Positions 7,897-14,687 of a stretch of DNA of 21,553 nucleotides are shown in pieces (position 1 is the stretch's first letter; each line of letters begins with the position of its first letter). Source of the stretch: Trebonia sp. (lineage in GTDB: Bacteria > Actinomycetota > Actinomycetes > Streptosporangiales > Streptosporangiaceae). The notes below the pieces were generated by a model, which worked only from the letters and a program-made list of their open reading frames with translations, was not told the origin of the DNA and ran no database searches. Where the stretch lies: contig JASHXJ010000511.1 in the NCBI GenBank assembly GCA_030043595.1, positions 1 to 21,553 of the forward strand, written 5' to 3'. The translations under genes were made by a program, and so were the position numbers.

Positions 7897-8597
7897 TGGC
7901 GGCCGTTGCGCCCGGACCGGACGCGCCGCCGGTCGTCTCGGTGGCGGAGGCGATCGCTCGCATGCAGGCGATCGGGGCGGGGCTGCCCGCCTCGGACGGG
8001 CTGGCGTGCTTCAACCGCATGTACCTGGACGTGACCAGGCAGGTGGATGGCGAGCTCAGCCAGGGTTTTTTCGCCGACCCGGCGTTCATGGCCCAGCTTG
8101 ATGTCAGGTTCGCGAACCTGTACTTCGGCGCGGCTGACGCCGCGGGCGATCCGGCGGCGGTGCCGCCGGCGTGGCAGCCGCTGATCGAGCGGCGCGCGAC
8201 GCCGGGGATCGAGCCGATCCAGTTCGCGCTGGCGGGGATGAACGCGCACATCAACCACGACCTGCCGATCGCGGTCGCCGGCACCTGCGCGGCTGCGGCG
8301 ACCGCACCCGACGCGCATTTCGCCGACTACCAGAAGATCGACCAGCTGCTGGACGCGGCCGAGCAGTCGGTCAGGCAGTCCTTCGAAACCGCCGCCGAAC
8401 TCGCCGTTGGCCGGCATCTGTCCGCGGTGGCCGACCTGGTCGCCAACTGGAGCATCAACAGCGCCAGGGATATGGCCTGGACCAGCGCACTGCTGCTGTG
8501 GCAGGTACGGGATGATCCGGTCGCGCGCGGGCTGTTCCTCGACTCCCTGGCTTCCTCGACCGCGCTTGCCAGCCGGCTGCTCCTGGTGGCCGTCTGA
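7896..8597 (+). CDS. DUF5995 family protein
   Basis: A 233-residue protein that resembles the DUF5995 family, with the signature GMNAHINHDLPIAVA (roughly residues 110-124). The His-x-x-His-Asp grouping could be a metal or catalytic site, but that is unproven. Other typical stretches are ACFNRMYLDVT near the N-terminus and SARDMAWTSALLLWQ near the C-terminus. It is mostly helical with no signal peptide or clear transmembrane segment. The ATG overlaps the stop of the preceding UspA gene by one base (TGATG), a strong sign of one operon. A role in stress physiology is inferred only from that coupling. Confidence 0.82.
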   Translation: MAAVAPGPDAPPVVSVAEAIARMQAIGAGLPASDGLACFNRMYLDVTRQVDGELSQGFFADPAFMAQLDVRFANLYFGAADAAGDPAAVPPAWQPLIERRATPGIEPIQFALAGMNAHINHDLPIAVAGTCAAAATAPDAHFADYQKIDQLLDAAEQSVRQSFETAAELAVGRHLSAVADLVANWSINSARDMAWTSALLLWQVRDDPVARGLFLDSLASSTALASRLLLVAV

Positions 8598-8598
8598 C

Positions 8599-8631
8599 GG
8601 CTGTGCGAGGGCTGCGCGAGGGCTGCGCGAG
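8599..8631 (+). repeat. Three tandem 11-bp repeats
   Basis: GGCTGTGCGAG followed by two exact copies of GGCTGCGCGAG, directly after the DUF5995 stop and next to a tRNA T-arm-like sequence. Consistent with replication slippage. Confidence 0.8.
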
Positions 8632-8653
8632 GGTTCAAGCCCTTTTACCTCGG
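8629..8653 (+). other. tRNA 3'-end-like (T-arm) fragment
   Basis: GAGGG-TTCAAGC-CCTTT has the T-loop consensus TTCRANY flanked by the invariant G53-C61 pair; two of the five stem pairs are G-T. It is followed by a 7-nt acceptor-like stretch TACCTCG and a G. No matching acceptor 5' strand, D-arm or anticodon arm is seen upstream, so this is not an intact tRNA. It might be a relic or attachment-site scar; chance similarity is possible. Confidence 0.25.
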
Positions 8654-8711
8654 GGACAGTAGTGATCAGTGTGGCTTCGGTGCCGTACGGGGTGGTGTGG
8701 AGGAGGCCGCG

Positions 8712-9020
8712 ATGGAGGAGCACGAGGAGCACTTTGTCTGGACGACGACACGCCGGGTCAAGCCGGGCGTGCTGGCCGAATTCGAGCGGGCCTGGCGGCC
8801 GGGTACGCATCCGGACGGGATGCTGGGCGCCTTCGCGTACTGGTCGGAGGACCAGCAGCAGATCGTCGGCGTGTCCTTCTGGTCATCGAGGCAGGCATGC
8901 GACGCGTGGCGGGCATCGCCGGATGAGGCACGGCGGCGCGAGGCGATGGCTCCGTATGTGCTGGGCGAGCAGGAGGGGTTCTACCGGGGCCGCGAGCTGA
9001 TCGTGCCGGCGGCCCGCTAG
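8712..9020 (+). CDS. ABM-like dimeric alpha/beta-barrel protein
   Basis: A 102-residue protein whose pattern fits the antibiotic-biosynthesis-monooxygenase / dimeric ferredoxin-like fold. A first strand (HFVWTTTRRVKPG) is followed by a helix (VLAEFERAWRP), the DGMLGAFAYWSED strand pair, IVGVSFWSSRQACDAWRASP and a closing helix and strand. Members include heme-degrading, quinol-oxidising and non-enzymatic stress proteins; the catalytic role here is unknown. ATG 8712 is preceded by GGAGGAGG at a good distance, so it is preferred over the in-frame GTG at 8697, which lies within that ribosome site region. Confidence 0.75.
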   Translation: MEEHEEHFVWTTTRRVKPGVLAEFERAWRPGTHPDGMLGAFAYWSEDQQQIVGVSFWSSRQACDAWRASPDEARRREAMAPYVLGEQEGFYRGRELIVPAAR

Positions 9021-9039
9021 ACAGCTTCCTCGCGGCCGC

Positions 9040-9069
9040 GCGCGGCGTTGCGCCAGCGGCGCGCCGCGC
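9040..9069 (+). terminator. GC-rich hairpin after the ABM-like gene
   Basis: GCGCGGCG (9040-9047) pairs perfectly with CGCCGCGC (9062-9069), and the 14-nt loop can form an inner 4-bp stem CGCC-AGC-GGCG. It begins 20 nt after the stop codon. No U-tract follows. Confidence 0.5.
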
Positions 9070-9257
9070 AGTCCCGGTACTCACACCCCATGTCAGCTAC
9101 GACAGCTCGGCGGCGGGCTGGTTTGTGGCTGGGGTGGTGCGGTGAACCACGGTAGTTGTGGCTGTCGTCAACGCCGGGAATGCCCTCTTCCGCCGCGGCG
9201 CGCCGGCGGGTACGCAGGAAGGCAGGCGTGCTGTGGCCGGGAGGAAGCGAGGGCGCC

Positions 9258-10043
9258 GTGAGTGATCCGATGGACCTGTTCCGCCTGGATGGCAAGGTCG
9301 CGCTGGTCACCGGGGCCGGCAGCGGCCTGGGCAGGCAGTTCAGCGAGGTGATGGCGGAGGCGGGCGCGGACGTCGCCTGCGCGGACATCGACGCGGAGTC
9401 TGCCCGCGCGACGGCCGCGGCCGTCGAGGGCCTCGGCCGCCGCGCCGTGGCGATCCGCTGCGACGTCACGGCCGAGGCCGAGGTCGAGGCCATGGTGGCG
9501 CGTACGGTGCAGGCTCTGGGCGGGCTGGATATCTTGTTCAACAATGCCGGGATCGCCGACCCAGAGGCCCTGCTGCTGCACGAGTACCCGACCGCCAACT
9601 GGCGTGCCGTGCTGGACGTGGACCTGGACGGCGTGTTCTTCTGCGCCCGCGAGGCGCTGAAGGTGATGGCCGGCCAGCAGTCCGGCAAGATCATCAATAT
9701 CGCGTCGATCTGGGGCCTGGCCGGCTCATCCAGCCTGTTCCCGGCGCTGGCCTACAACGCCGCCAAGGGCGCCGTGATCAACCTGACCCGCGAGCTGGGG
9801 CTCGAGTACGCCACGCGGGGAATCCAGGTCAACGCGCTGTGCCCGGGCTTCTACCAGAGCAACCTCAGCCGCGGTGCGATCGATGACCCGCAAGTCCGCG
9901 GCGCGATCAACGCCTTCGTCCCCATGGGCCGGATCGCGGAGGCCGCGGAGATCAAGGGACCCGCGTTGTTCCTCGCCTCGGCCGCCTCCGACTACATGAC
10001 CGGCCAGACCCTGGTAACCGACGGAGGCTGCCTGGCCAAGTAA
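9258..10043 (+). CDS. SDR-family NAD(P)-dependent oxidoreductase
   Basis: A 261-residue classical short-chain dehydrogenase/reductase. The cofactor loop is TGAGSGLG (18-25), Asp43 at the end of strand 2 favours NAD(H) over NADP(H), and NNAG is at 95-98. The catalytic set is Ser150, Tyr166, Lys170 (YNAAK). The C-terminus has the usual DYMTGQTLVTDGG. It resembles gluconate-5-dehydrogenase or FabG-like sugar and acyl reductases, but the substrate cannot be read from sequence. The start is taken as GTG 9258, after GAGGAAGCGAGGG; ATG 9270 is possible. The 237 bp before it hold a hairpin but no other gene that I can support. Confidence 0.9.
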   Translation: MSDPMDLFRLDGKVALVTGAGSGLGRQFSEVMAEAGADVACADIDAESARATAAAVEGLGRRAVAIRCDVTAEAEVEAMVARTVQALGGLDILFNNAGIADPEALLLHEYPTANWRAVLDVDLDGVFFCAREALKVMAGQQSGKIINIASIWGLAGSSSLFPALAYNAAKGAVINLTRELGLEYATRGIQVNALCPGFYQSNLSRGAIDDPQVRGAINAFVPMGRIAEAAEIKGPALFLASAASDYMTGQTLVTDGGCLAK

Positions 10044-10100
10044 CCCCTGCCGCGATGCCACGGACTCGCTGCCCTGCCTGCCCGCGCGGGGGACCGGATG

Positions 10101-10146
10101 TTTGTGCGATGTCTGACACCCTATGGCGGGCCGGACATCGCACAAA
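10101..10146. repeat. 13-bp perfect inverted repeat between convergent genes
   Basis: TTTGTGCGATGTC (10101-10113) and GACATCGCACAAA (10134-10146) are exact inverted copies around a 20-nt loop; a G-T and a G-C pair can extend the stem. It lies between the SDR stop and the convergent methyltransferase stop. It may be a bidirectional terminator or a short mobile-element remnant. Confidence 0.75.
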
Positions 10147-10176
10147 GATTGGGTTCCGCTGTGCACCAGCCCGGAA

Positions 10177-10998
10177 TCACGCGGGCTCAGGCCGACGGAC
10201 GGTACGCATCGCGACGGTTACCAGCGGCAGGGTGAACTCACCGGCCGATGTCTGCGGCTGGCGGTGCAGGTAATCGCGGATCGCGGCGAGCGTCCTGGCG
10301 CGCTCCGTCTCCTCCAGCACCAGCATCCGGGATGTGGTGGCGATAGCGGCGACCAGCGACTCCGCACTGCGCGGCTGCCCATTGCCGAACTCGCCCTCCT
10401 CCACTGGGGCAAACCAGCTGCTGCCCGCGCGCAGCACCCCTCGTTCGGTGCCGGCATCCGGGATTGCCCGCCAGCGTGACAACGTCGTCCTGCTCTTGCT
10501 GATCGCGGCGAGCCCGGCCACCCAGCCGACGCGGTCGTCATCGAGGTTCCACAGCCCGGCCAGCACGCCGCCAGGCGCCAGCACCCTGGCGATCTCCGGC
10601 AGCGCCCGGTCCAGGTCGAACCAGTGCATCGCCTGCCCGCACAGCACCGCGTCCACACTGTGGGCCGGCAGCGGGAGTGCCTCGGCGCTGCCTTCCACAG
10701 CGCGCACTCCGGGCAGCCGGCGGCGCAACTCGGCGAGCATCGCCTGGTCCGGCTCTACCGCGACAACATCGGCACCGAGGCGGGCCAGCGCACCGGACAG
10801 GATGCCGGTCCCCGCGCCGAGGTCCGCCACCCGCACGGGCCGTGAGCCGCTGACCGGTGCCAGGCACCAGCGGACCGCCGCTTCGCAGTAGCCAGGGCGG
10901 TGCCGCGCGTACTGCGCGGCGGCAGCGCCGAATGAACAGGCGCGCCGCAGCTGGGCGGCCAACGCCGGTGCTTCCGGCCGCTCCGGCCCTGTTTCCAC
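10177..10998 (-). CDS. Class I SAM-dependent methyltransferase (Methyltransf_11)
   Basis: A 273-residue cytoplasmic methyltransferase. The N-terminal FGAAAAQYARHRPGY precedes motif I DLGAGTG (59-65). The acidic residue binding the ribose is Glu82 (VVAVEPD), GSAEALPLP (103-111) marks the strand-4 approach, and AMHWFDLDRALPEIARVLAPGG follows. This arrangement is typical of Methyltransf_11 enzymes acting on small molecules; the acceptor is unknown. The GTG start at 10996-10998 lies 22 bp after the DUF998 stop, so it is probably the last gene of a three-gene minus-strand operon (DUF885 peptidase, DUF998, methyltransferase). Confidence 0.9.
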   Translation of the reverse strand: METGPERPEAPALAAQLRRACSFGAAAAQYARHRPGYCEAAVRWCLAPVSGSRPVRVADLGAGTGILSGALARLGADVVAVEPDQAMLAELRRRLPGVRAVEGSAEALPLPAHSVDAVLCGQAMHWFDLDRALPEIARVLAPGGVLAGLWNLDDDRVGWVAGLAAISKSRTTLSRWRAIPDAGTERGVLRAGSSWFAPVEEGEFGNGQPRSAESLVAAIATTSRMLVLEETERARTLAAIRDYLHRQPQTSAGEFTLPLVTVAMRTVRRPEPA

Positions 10999-11020
10999 CC
11001 GGCAATCCTATGGCGCTTCG

Positions 11021-11770
11021 CTATGACGTTTCGGGCGCGCCTGCCTGCTCCAGGCCGGGCATGCCGGTGGGCCTGACATCCGCCCCGACGGCGGCACGAC
11101 GGCAGGACACGACCACCGCAAGCGGCCACAGCGCCTGCGCGGCGCCGAAGACGCGCTCGGCCAGCCCGGCCTGCCCGGCTCCGGTGATCAGCTCCGCGGC
11201 GAACCAGCCCAGCAGGACCACCAGCACCGCCACGGCACCGGCCGATACCGCCGGCCGCAGGCCCCACGGTACCGAGCGCCCGCGCCGCCAGGCCCCCGCC
11301 GGCCAGGCCACCACCGCGGCGCACCCGGCCGTCGCCCAGATGATGTGCGGCAGCGGAAACGTGGCCCCGGGATGCTCCGGGTTCGCCGCGACCAGGGCGC
11401 CCGCCACAGCCCCGGCCATCAGGATCAGCCGTCCCGGCGTCCCGGCCGGCCGCAGCGCAAGCCCGGTGAGCAGATAGCAGCCGCCGACCACCACGAAGGT
11501 CAGCGTCATCACCCACCGGTCGGTAGCGCCCAGCGCGGCCAGCGCGCTGACCGGCTGGGCAACCGGGTCGAACGAGGGCGGCTGCAGCCTGGCGGCGACC
11601 GTCCACCCGGTGACCATCAGCACGGGGGCGGCAGCCGACGAGACCACGCCCCACCATGGCACACCCCGCACACGCACCACCGTAGTCGTAGGCGTCAGCC
11701 GCTCGAACGGCGGGCGTGCGAGCATGGCGGTGCCGCGCGGCCCGCCCGCGCCAGTCCGCACCCAGGTCAC
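11021..11770 (-). CDS. DUF998 family membrane protein
   Basis: A 249-residue integral membrane protein with six predicted helices at about residues 39-60, 86-106, 113-130, 141-160, 173-195 and 203-223. It resembles the DUF998 family; FDPVAQPVSALAALGATDRWVM after the first helix and NPEHPGATFPLPHIIW before the fourth are typical conserved loops. The function of the family is unknown. The GTG start (11768-11770) overlaps the TGA stop of the upstream DUF885 gene as GTGA, which both fixes the start and implies coupled translation. An in-frame ATG at 11725 would give a shorter N-terminus but lacks this support. Confidence 0.87.
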   Translation of the reverse strand: MTWVRTGAGGPRGTAMLARPPFERLTPTTTVVRVRGVPWWGVVSSAAAPVLMVTGWTVAARLQPPSFDPVAQPVSALAALGATDRWVMTLTFVVVGGCYLLTGLALRPAGTPGRLILMAGAVAGALVAANPEHPGATFPLPHIIWATAGCAAVVAWPAGAWRRGRSVPWGLRPAVSAGAVAVLVVLLGWFAAELITGAGQAGLAERVFGAAQALWPLAVVVSCRRAAVGADVRPTGMPGLEQAGAPETS

Positions 11771-13434
11771 AATCCCGACGAGCGATCCAGCCAGCCGCTG
11801 ATGCTGCGGGCCAGGGCCGGCATGGGAAGGGAGCCGTGGTCCAGGACGGCGGCGTGGAAGGCGGGCAGGGAGAACGCCGGACCCAGGCGGACGCGGGCTT
11901 CTTCCCGCAGCCGCAGGATCTCGAGCTTGCCGGTCAGGTACGCCAGGGCCTGCCCTGGCATCACGACGTACCGGTCGATCTCGGCGGCCAGGTACTCCCG
12001 CGGCATGGGGACGTGACCGGCCATGTAGTCAAGGGCGCGCTCGCGGCTCCAGCCGAAGGCGTGCAGGCCCGTGTCGACCACCAGCCGGGCGGCCCGCATC
12101 AGCGACGAGCTGACCGAGCCGAGCAGGGCGCGGTCGTTCGGATACAGCCCCGCTTCCTCGGCGAGCTGCTCAGCGTACAGCCCCCAGCCCTCGGAGAACA
12201 CGGGGAGGCTGCGCTGGCGCTGCAGCGCGGGCAGGTCTGTCAGCAGCTGGAGGCGGGACAGCTGCAGGTGATGTCCGGGCACGGCTTCGTGGAAGGCCAC
12301 CACGTCGATGTCCCATCCGGTGCCGGCGGTGGGCCGCCGGGTGTTGAACCAGAACGTGCCAGGCCGCCCGCCGTCAAGGCGGGGCGGGGTGTAGTGCGGC
12401 GCCGCGCCGCCGACGGCCACGACCTCCGGCATGGGCGTCACCTCGCACGGCGGCGGAAGAGGGTCGGGGAAGAACTCAGCCGCGCGAGCCTCGGCGCGCC
12501 TGACCGCCTCCGCCGCCTTGCGGATGGCCTCCTGCGCGGGAATCTTCCCCGCCGAGTCCTGCACCGCGGCGAACACCTCGCCAAGCCCGGACAGCCCCAG
12601 GCCGGCGCCCAGGTCCACAGCCCGGGCCTCCAGCGCCGCGACGTGCTCCAGGCCGGCCTGGTGCAGGTGTTCCGGTGATAGCGGCAGGGTCGTGTAGACG
12701 CGGACCGACCGCGCGTAATCGGAGTCCCCGCCAGGCAGGTAGGCCAGTCCCGCCTCCCCGGACGGCCGGGCCTGCGGGAGCAGCTCCCTGACGGTGGCGA
12801 CCCACCTGGCCAGCGCCGGGTTCACCACCTCATCGGCGGCCGCCTGGCGCTCCTGCTCCCACGCCGCCGTCCTGTCCCATCCCTGCGGCGGCCGGGGGGA
12901 AAGCACCGGGCTGCTGCCGGGGTCGGCCAGCACGCGCTCGGCCCAGACGATGGCCTGCTCGGCCAGCGGGGCGACCGGCAGCCGTCCCTTGTCCGCCCCG
13001 GCCCGCAGCCGCTCGCCGAGCTGGTCAAGCCAGGATCCGCTGCGCCGCAGCCGGGTCAGGTAGGCCTCGGCCGCGTCCGTATCGACCAGGACCGTCCGCG
13101 CGGCGACCGCGAGGAACGCCGGCGGCCCCGCGTACTGCATCGGGGTGACCGTGTACTCAGCCCGTGCCAGCTCGATGCTCTCCAGCTCCTGGGCGGCCGC
13201 CTCCTTTACGCACTCCAGGGTGACGGCGTCCGCCGCCGACAGCTGCCCGGGTGCGATCGCGTCCGCCTCGCGCAGGAACTGCCCGGCCTCGGCGCGCCAG
13301 GCGTGCCGGCCCGCCTCGCTCTCGTCGGGAACCAGGTCGTCGTACCCGGGGACGCCGTATATGGTCGCGGTGAACGGGTTCTCGGCAAGCCAGCGCCGGT
13401 GGAACCGGTCGGCCAGGTCACGTGCTGCGGACAT
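11767..13434 (-). CDS. DUF885 family zinc metallopeptidase-like protein
   Basis: A 555-residue protein of the DUF885 family (gluzincin-like). The zinc-binding helix is HEAVPGHH at 382-389 (HExxxGHH form), followed by SEGWGLYAEQLAEEAG, which supplies the third ligand glutamate in this family. N-terminal sequence FHRRWLAENPFTATIYGVPGYDD is typical. There is no signal peptide, so it is probably a cytoplasmic peptidase; substrates are undefined. The ATG start at 13434 has GGAGGA 4 nt upstream. It is first in a minus-strand operon with DUF998 and a methyltransferase and is divergent from the small HExxH metallopeptidase, leaving 88 bp for both promoters. Confidence 0.92.
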   Translation of the reverse strand: MSAARDLADRFHRRWLAENPFTATIYGVPGYDDLVPDESEAGRHAWRAEAGQFLREADAIAPGQLSAADAVTLECVKEAAAQELESIELARAEYTVTPMQYAGPPAFLAVAARTVLVDTDAAEAYLTRLRRSGSWLDQLGERLRAGADKGRLPVAPLAEQAIVWAERVLADPGSSPVLSPRPPQGWDRTAAWEQERQAAADEVVNPALARWVATVRELLPQARPSGEAGLAYLPGGDSDYARSVRVYTTLPLSPEHLHQAGLEHVAALEARAVDLGAGLGLSGLGEVFAAVQDSAGKIPAQEAIRKAAEAVRRAEARAAEFFPDPLPPPCEVTPMPEVVAVGGAAPHYTPPRLDGGRPGTFWFNTRRPTAGTGWDIDVVAFHEAVPGHHLQLSRLQLLTDLPALQRQRSLPVFSEGWGLYAEQLAEEAGLYPNDRALLGSVSSSLMRAARLVVDTGLHAFGWSRERALDYMAGHVPMPREYLAAEIDRYVVMPGQALAYLTGKLEILRLREEARVRLGPAFSLPAFHAAVLDHGSLPMPALARSISGWLDRSSGL

Positions 13435-13522
13435 GAAATCCTCCGCGATCGGTCACAGGTGCCTCCTCGCCAGCTCACGGCCGGTGCCGGCCGCCACTCG
13501 CCGGAACACTAGCAGTGCGGCG

Positions 13523-13879
13523 GTGGACAATGAGCTAGTGATCGAGGTCGAGCCGGGTCGTTTCGAGGACATGGTCGTCACGGCACTGGACGGCCTGCCC
13601 GAAGGGCTCGGACGGCTGATGAGCAACGTCGCCGTGACGGTCGAGCACCGCCCGGGACCGGCTGGCCTGCTGGGGCTGTACGAGGGCGTCCCGCTCACCA
13701 GCCGCACCACGCAGTACGCCGGCGTCCTGCCCGACCGCATCACGATCTACCGTCAGGCGATCTGCGCGATCTGCCGCACCGAGGACGAGGTCGCCGACCA
13801 GGTCCGCCGGACCGTCATCCACGAGGTCGCGCATCATTTCGGCATCGACGACGAGCGCCTGCGCGAACTGGGCTGGTAA
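13523..13879 (+). CDS. Small HExxH metallopeptidase (minimal zincin, DUF1025-like)
   Basis: A protein of about 118 residues from the minimal-zincin family. Landmarks are FEDMVVTALDGLPEGL, LMSNVAVTVE, LLGLYEGVPLTSR, YAGVLPDRITIYR, and the metal site HEVAHHFGIDD (His100, Glu101, His104). In this family the third ligand is usually Asp after FGI, matching Asp109-110. The size is normal for the family. The start is uncertain: GTG at 13523 or GTG at 13538 (VIEVEPGRFED) both give plausible N-termini, and neither has a clear ribosome site. Proteolytic activity is not proven for most homologues. It ends 6 bp before the convergent VOC gene. Confidence 0.88.
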   Translation: MDNELVIEVEPGRFEDMVVTALDGLPEGLGRLMSNVAVTVEHRPGPAGLLGLYEGVPLTSRTTQYAGVLPDRITIYRQAICAICRTEDEVADQVRRTVIHEVAHHFGIDDERLRELGW

Positions 13880-13885
13880 CCGGCC

Positions 13886-14272
13886 TTAGCGCGAGTCGCG
13901 GCGGAGCGGGTGATCGGCGGGCACTTCAACGAGGACGATCAGGACACCATCCGGATCCTCGATCCACATCTCGATCAGTCCCCAGGGCTCGGCTACCGGT
14001 TCCCGGACAACGCGGACTCCGGCCGCGGCCAGCCGGGCGTGCTCCGCGTGCACGTCCCGTACCTGCAGCCAGATCCTCACCGGGCCCGCCGCGGGCGCCG
14101 CCGCCTGCCCGGACACCTCGAGCATGCCCTGGCCGAGAAAGAACACCATCGCGGGATGCTCCGCGGGGCCGAATTCCCGGTAGACCGCCAGGCCCAGGAC
14201 ATCGCGGTAGAAGCGCCGGCTCCGGTCCAGGTCGGACGGGCGCAGCAGGATACGGCTGCTCAGTATCTCCAC
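13886..14272 (-). CDS. VOC-family (glyoxalase/bleomycin-resistance-like) protein
   Basis: A 128-residue vicinal-oxygen-chelate fold protein with two beta-alpha-beta-beta-beta modules. The first starts ILLRPSDLDRSRRFYRDVLGL, and the second is VRIWLQVRDVHAEHARLAAAGV, ending WIEDPDGVLIVLVEVP. The DPDG motif and the final Glu of the closing strand are usual. Metal ligands are not fully evident, so the role (lyase, dioxygenase, binding or resistance protein) is open. The GTG start at 14270-14272 has only a weak AGGA upstream. It lies 37 bp downstream of the CipC-like gene on the same strand and may share its transcript. Confidence 0.87.
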   Translation of the reverse strand: MEILSSRILLRPSDLDRSRRFYRDVLGLAVYREFGPAEHPAMVFFLGQGMLEVSGQAAAPAAGPVRIWLQVRDVHAEHARLAAAGVRVVREPVAEPWGLIEMWIEDPDGVLIVLVEVPADHPLRRDSR

Positions 14273-14309
14273 GTCACGATCCTGGCAGCTCGCGGGACGG
14301 CGCTATGGC

Positions 14310-14633
14310 TCAGTACCGGCCGTTGTTCTGCTGCCAGAGGTAGTCCGCTTGCTGCTGGGCCTGGAACCGGGCCTGATCACGGTCCAGGTGGCCGAAGCGG
14401 CCGCTGTCGAAGTGCTTGTCGACCTCCGCCGCGGCGAACCCGGCCAGCAGTTCCTTGCCGAGCTCATGGTGCTCGACGATGCCTTCCCGCTCGCGGTGGT
14501 GCTCGTACATGCGCACGGCCTCGAAGCCGGCCGCGCCCGCCAGCAGCTCATGCGTCACGTCGTGGTGGGGCATCCCGCCGCCGTAGACCTGGTCATAAGC
14601 GCCCTGGGCGCCCAGCCTGTCGAAAAATCCCAT
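14310..14633 (-). CDS. CipC-like protein (DUF3759)
   Basis: A 107-residue soluble, helix- and histidine-rich protein that matches the DUF3759/CipC pattern. It starts MGFFDRLGAQGAYDQVYGG, followed by HELLAGAAGFEAVRMYEHH, HHELGKELLAGFAAAEVDKHF and LDRDQARFQAQQQADYL. This family is best known from fungi (concanamycin-induced protein C), where its function is unknown; bacterial members are fewer. The ATG at 14633 is chosen because the conserved MGFFD start is there and a TACGTT box lies 6 nt upstream (leaderless). Longer in-frame ORF extensions run through the divergent DUF5996 gene and are rejected. Confidence 0.82.
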   Translation of the reverse strand: MGFFDRLGAQGAYDQVYGGGMPHHDVTHELLAGAAGFEAVRMYEHHREREGIVEHHELGKELLAGFAAAEVDKHFDSGRFGHLDRDQARFQAQQQADYLWQQNNGRY

Positions 14634-14639
14634 GCGCAG

Positions 14640-14645
14640 AACGTA
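14640..14645 (-). promoter_or_regulatory. Putative leaderless -10 box of the CipC-like gene
   Basis: TACGTT on the minus strand ends 6 nt before the ATG, with no ribosome site present. Confidence 0.4.
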
Positions 14646-14674
14646 GCAGGAATCCACCCACGGCCCGGCCCTAT

Positions 14675-14680
14675 TAGGAT
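14675..14680 (+). promoter_or_regulatory. Putative leaderless -10 box of the DUF5996 gene
   Basis: TAGGAT (TANNNT) ends 7 nt before the ATG at 14688 and no Shine-Dalgarno sequence is present. With the opposite-strand box at 14640-14645 it makes a compact 54-bp divergent promoter region. Confidence 0.4.
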
Positions 14681-14687
14681 CGCGGTC

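Noticed and set aside
7470..8810. 446-codon open frame on the minus strand
   Set aside because: It is antisense to the coupled UspA-DUF5995 genes, which have clear families; its composition is typical of a high-GC shadow.
9021..9257. Possible small gene between the ABM-like and SDR genes
   Set aside because: No frame shows a ribosome site with a plausible product; only the hairpin at 9040-9069 is supported.
11716..12678. 320-codon open frame on the plus strand
   Set aside because: It is antisense to the DUF885 peptidase gene and has no family resemblance.
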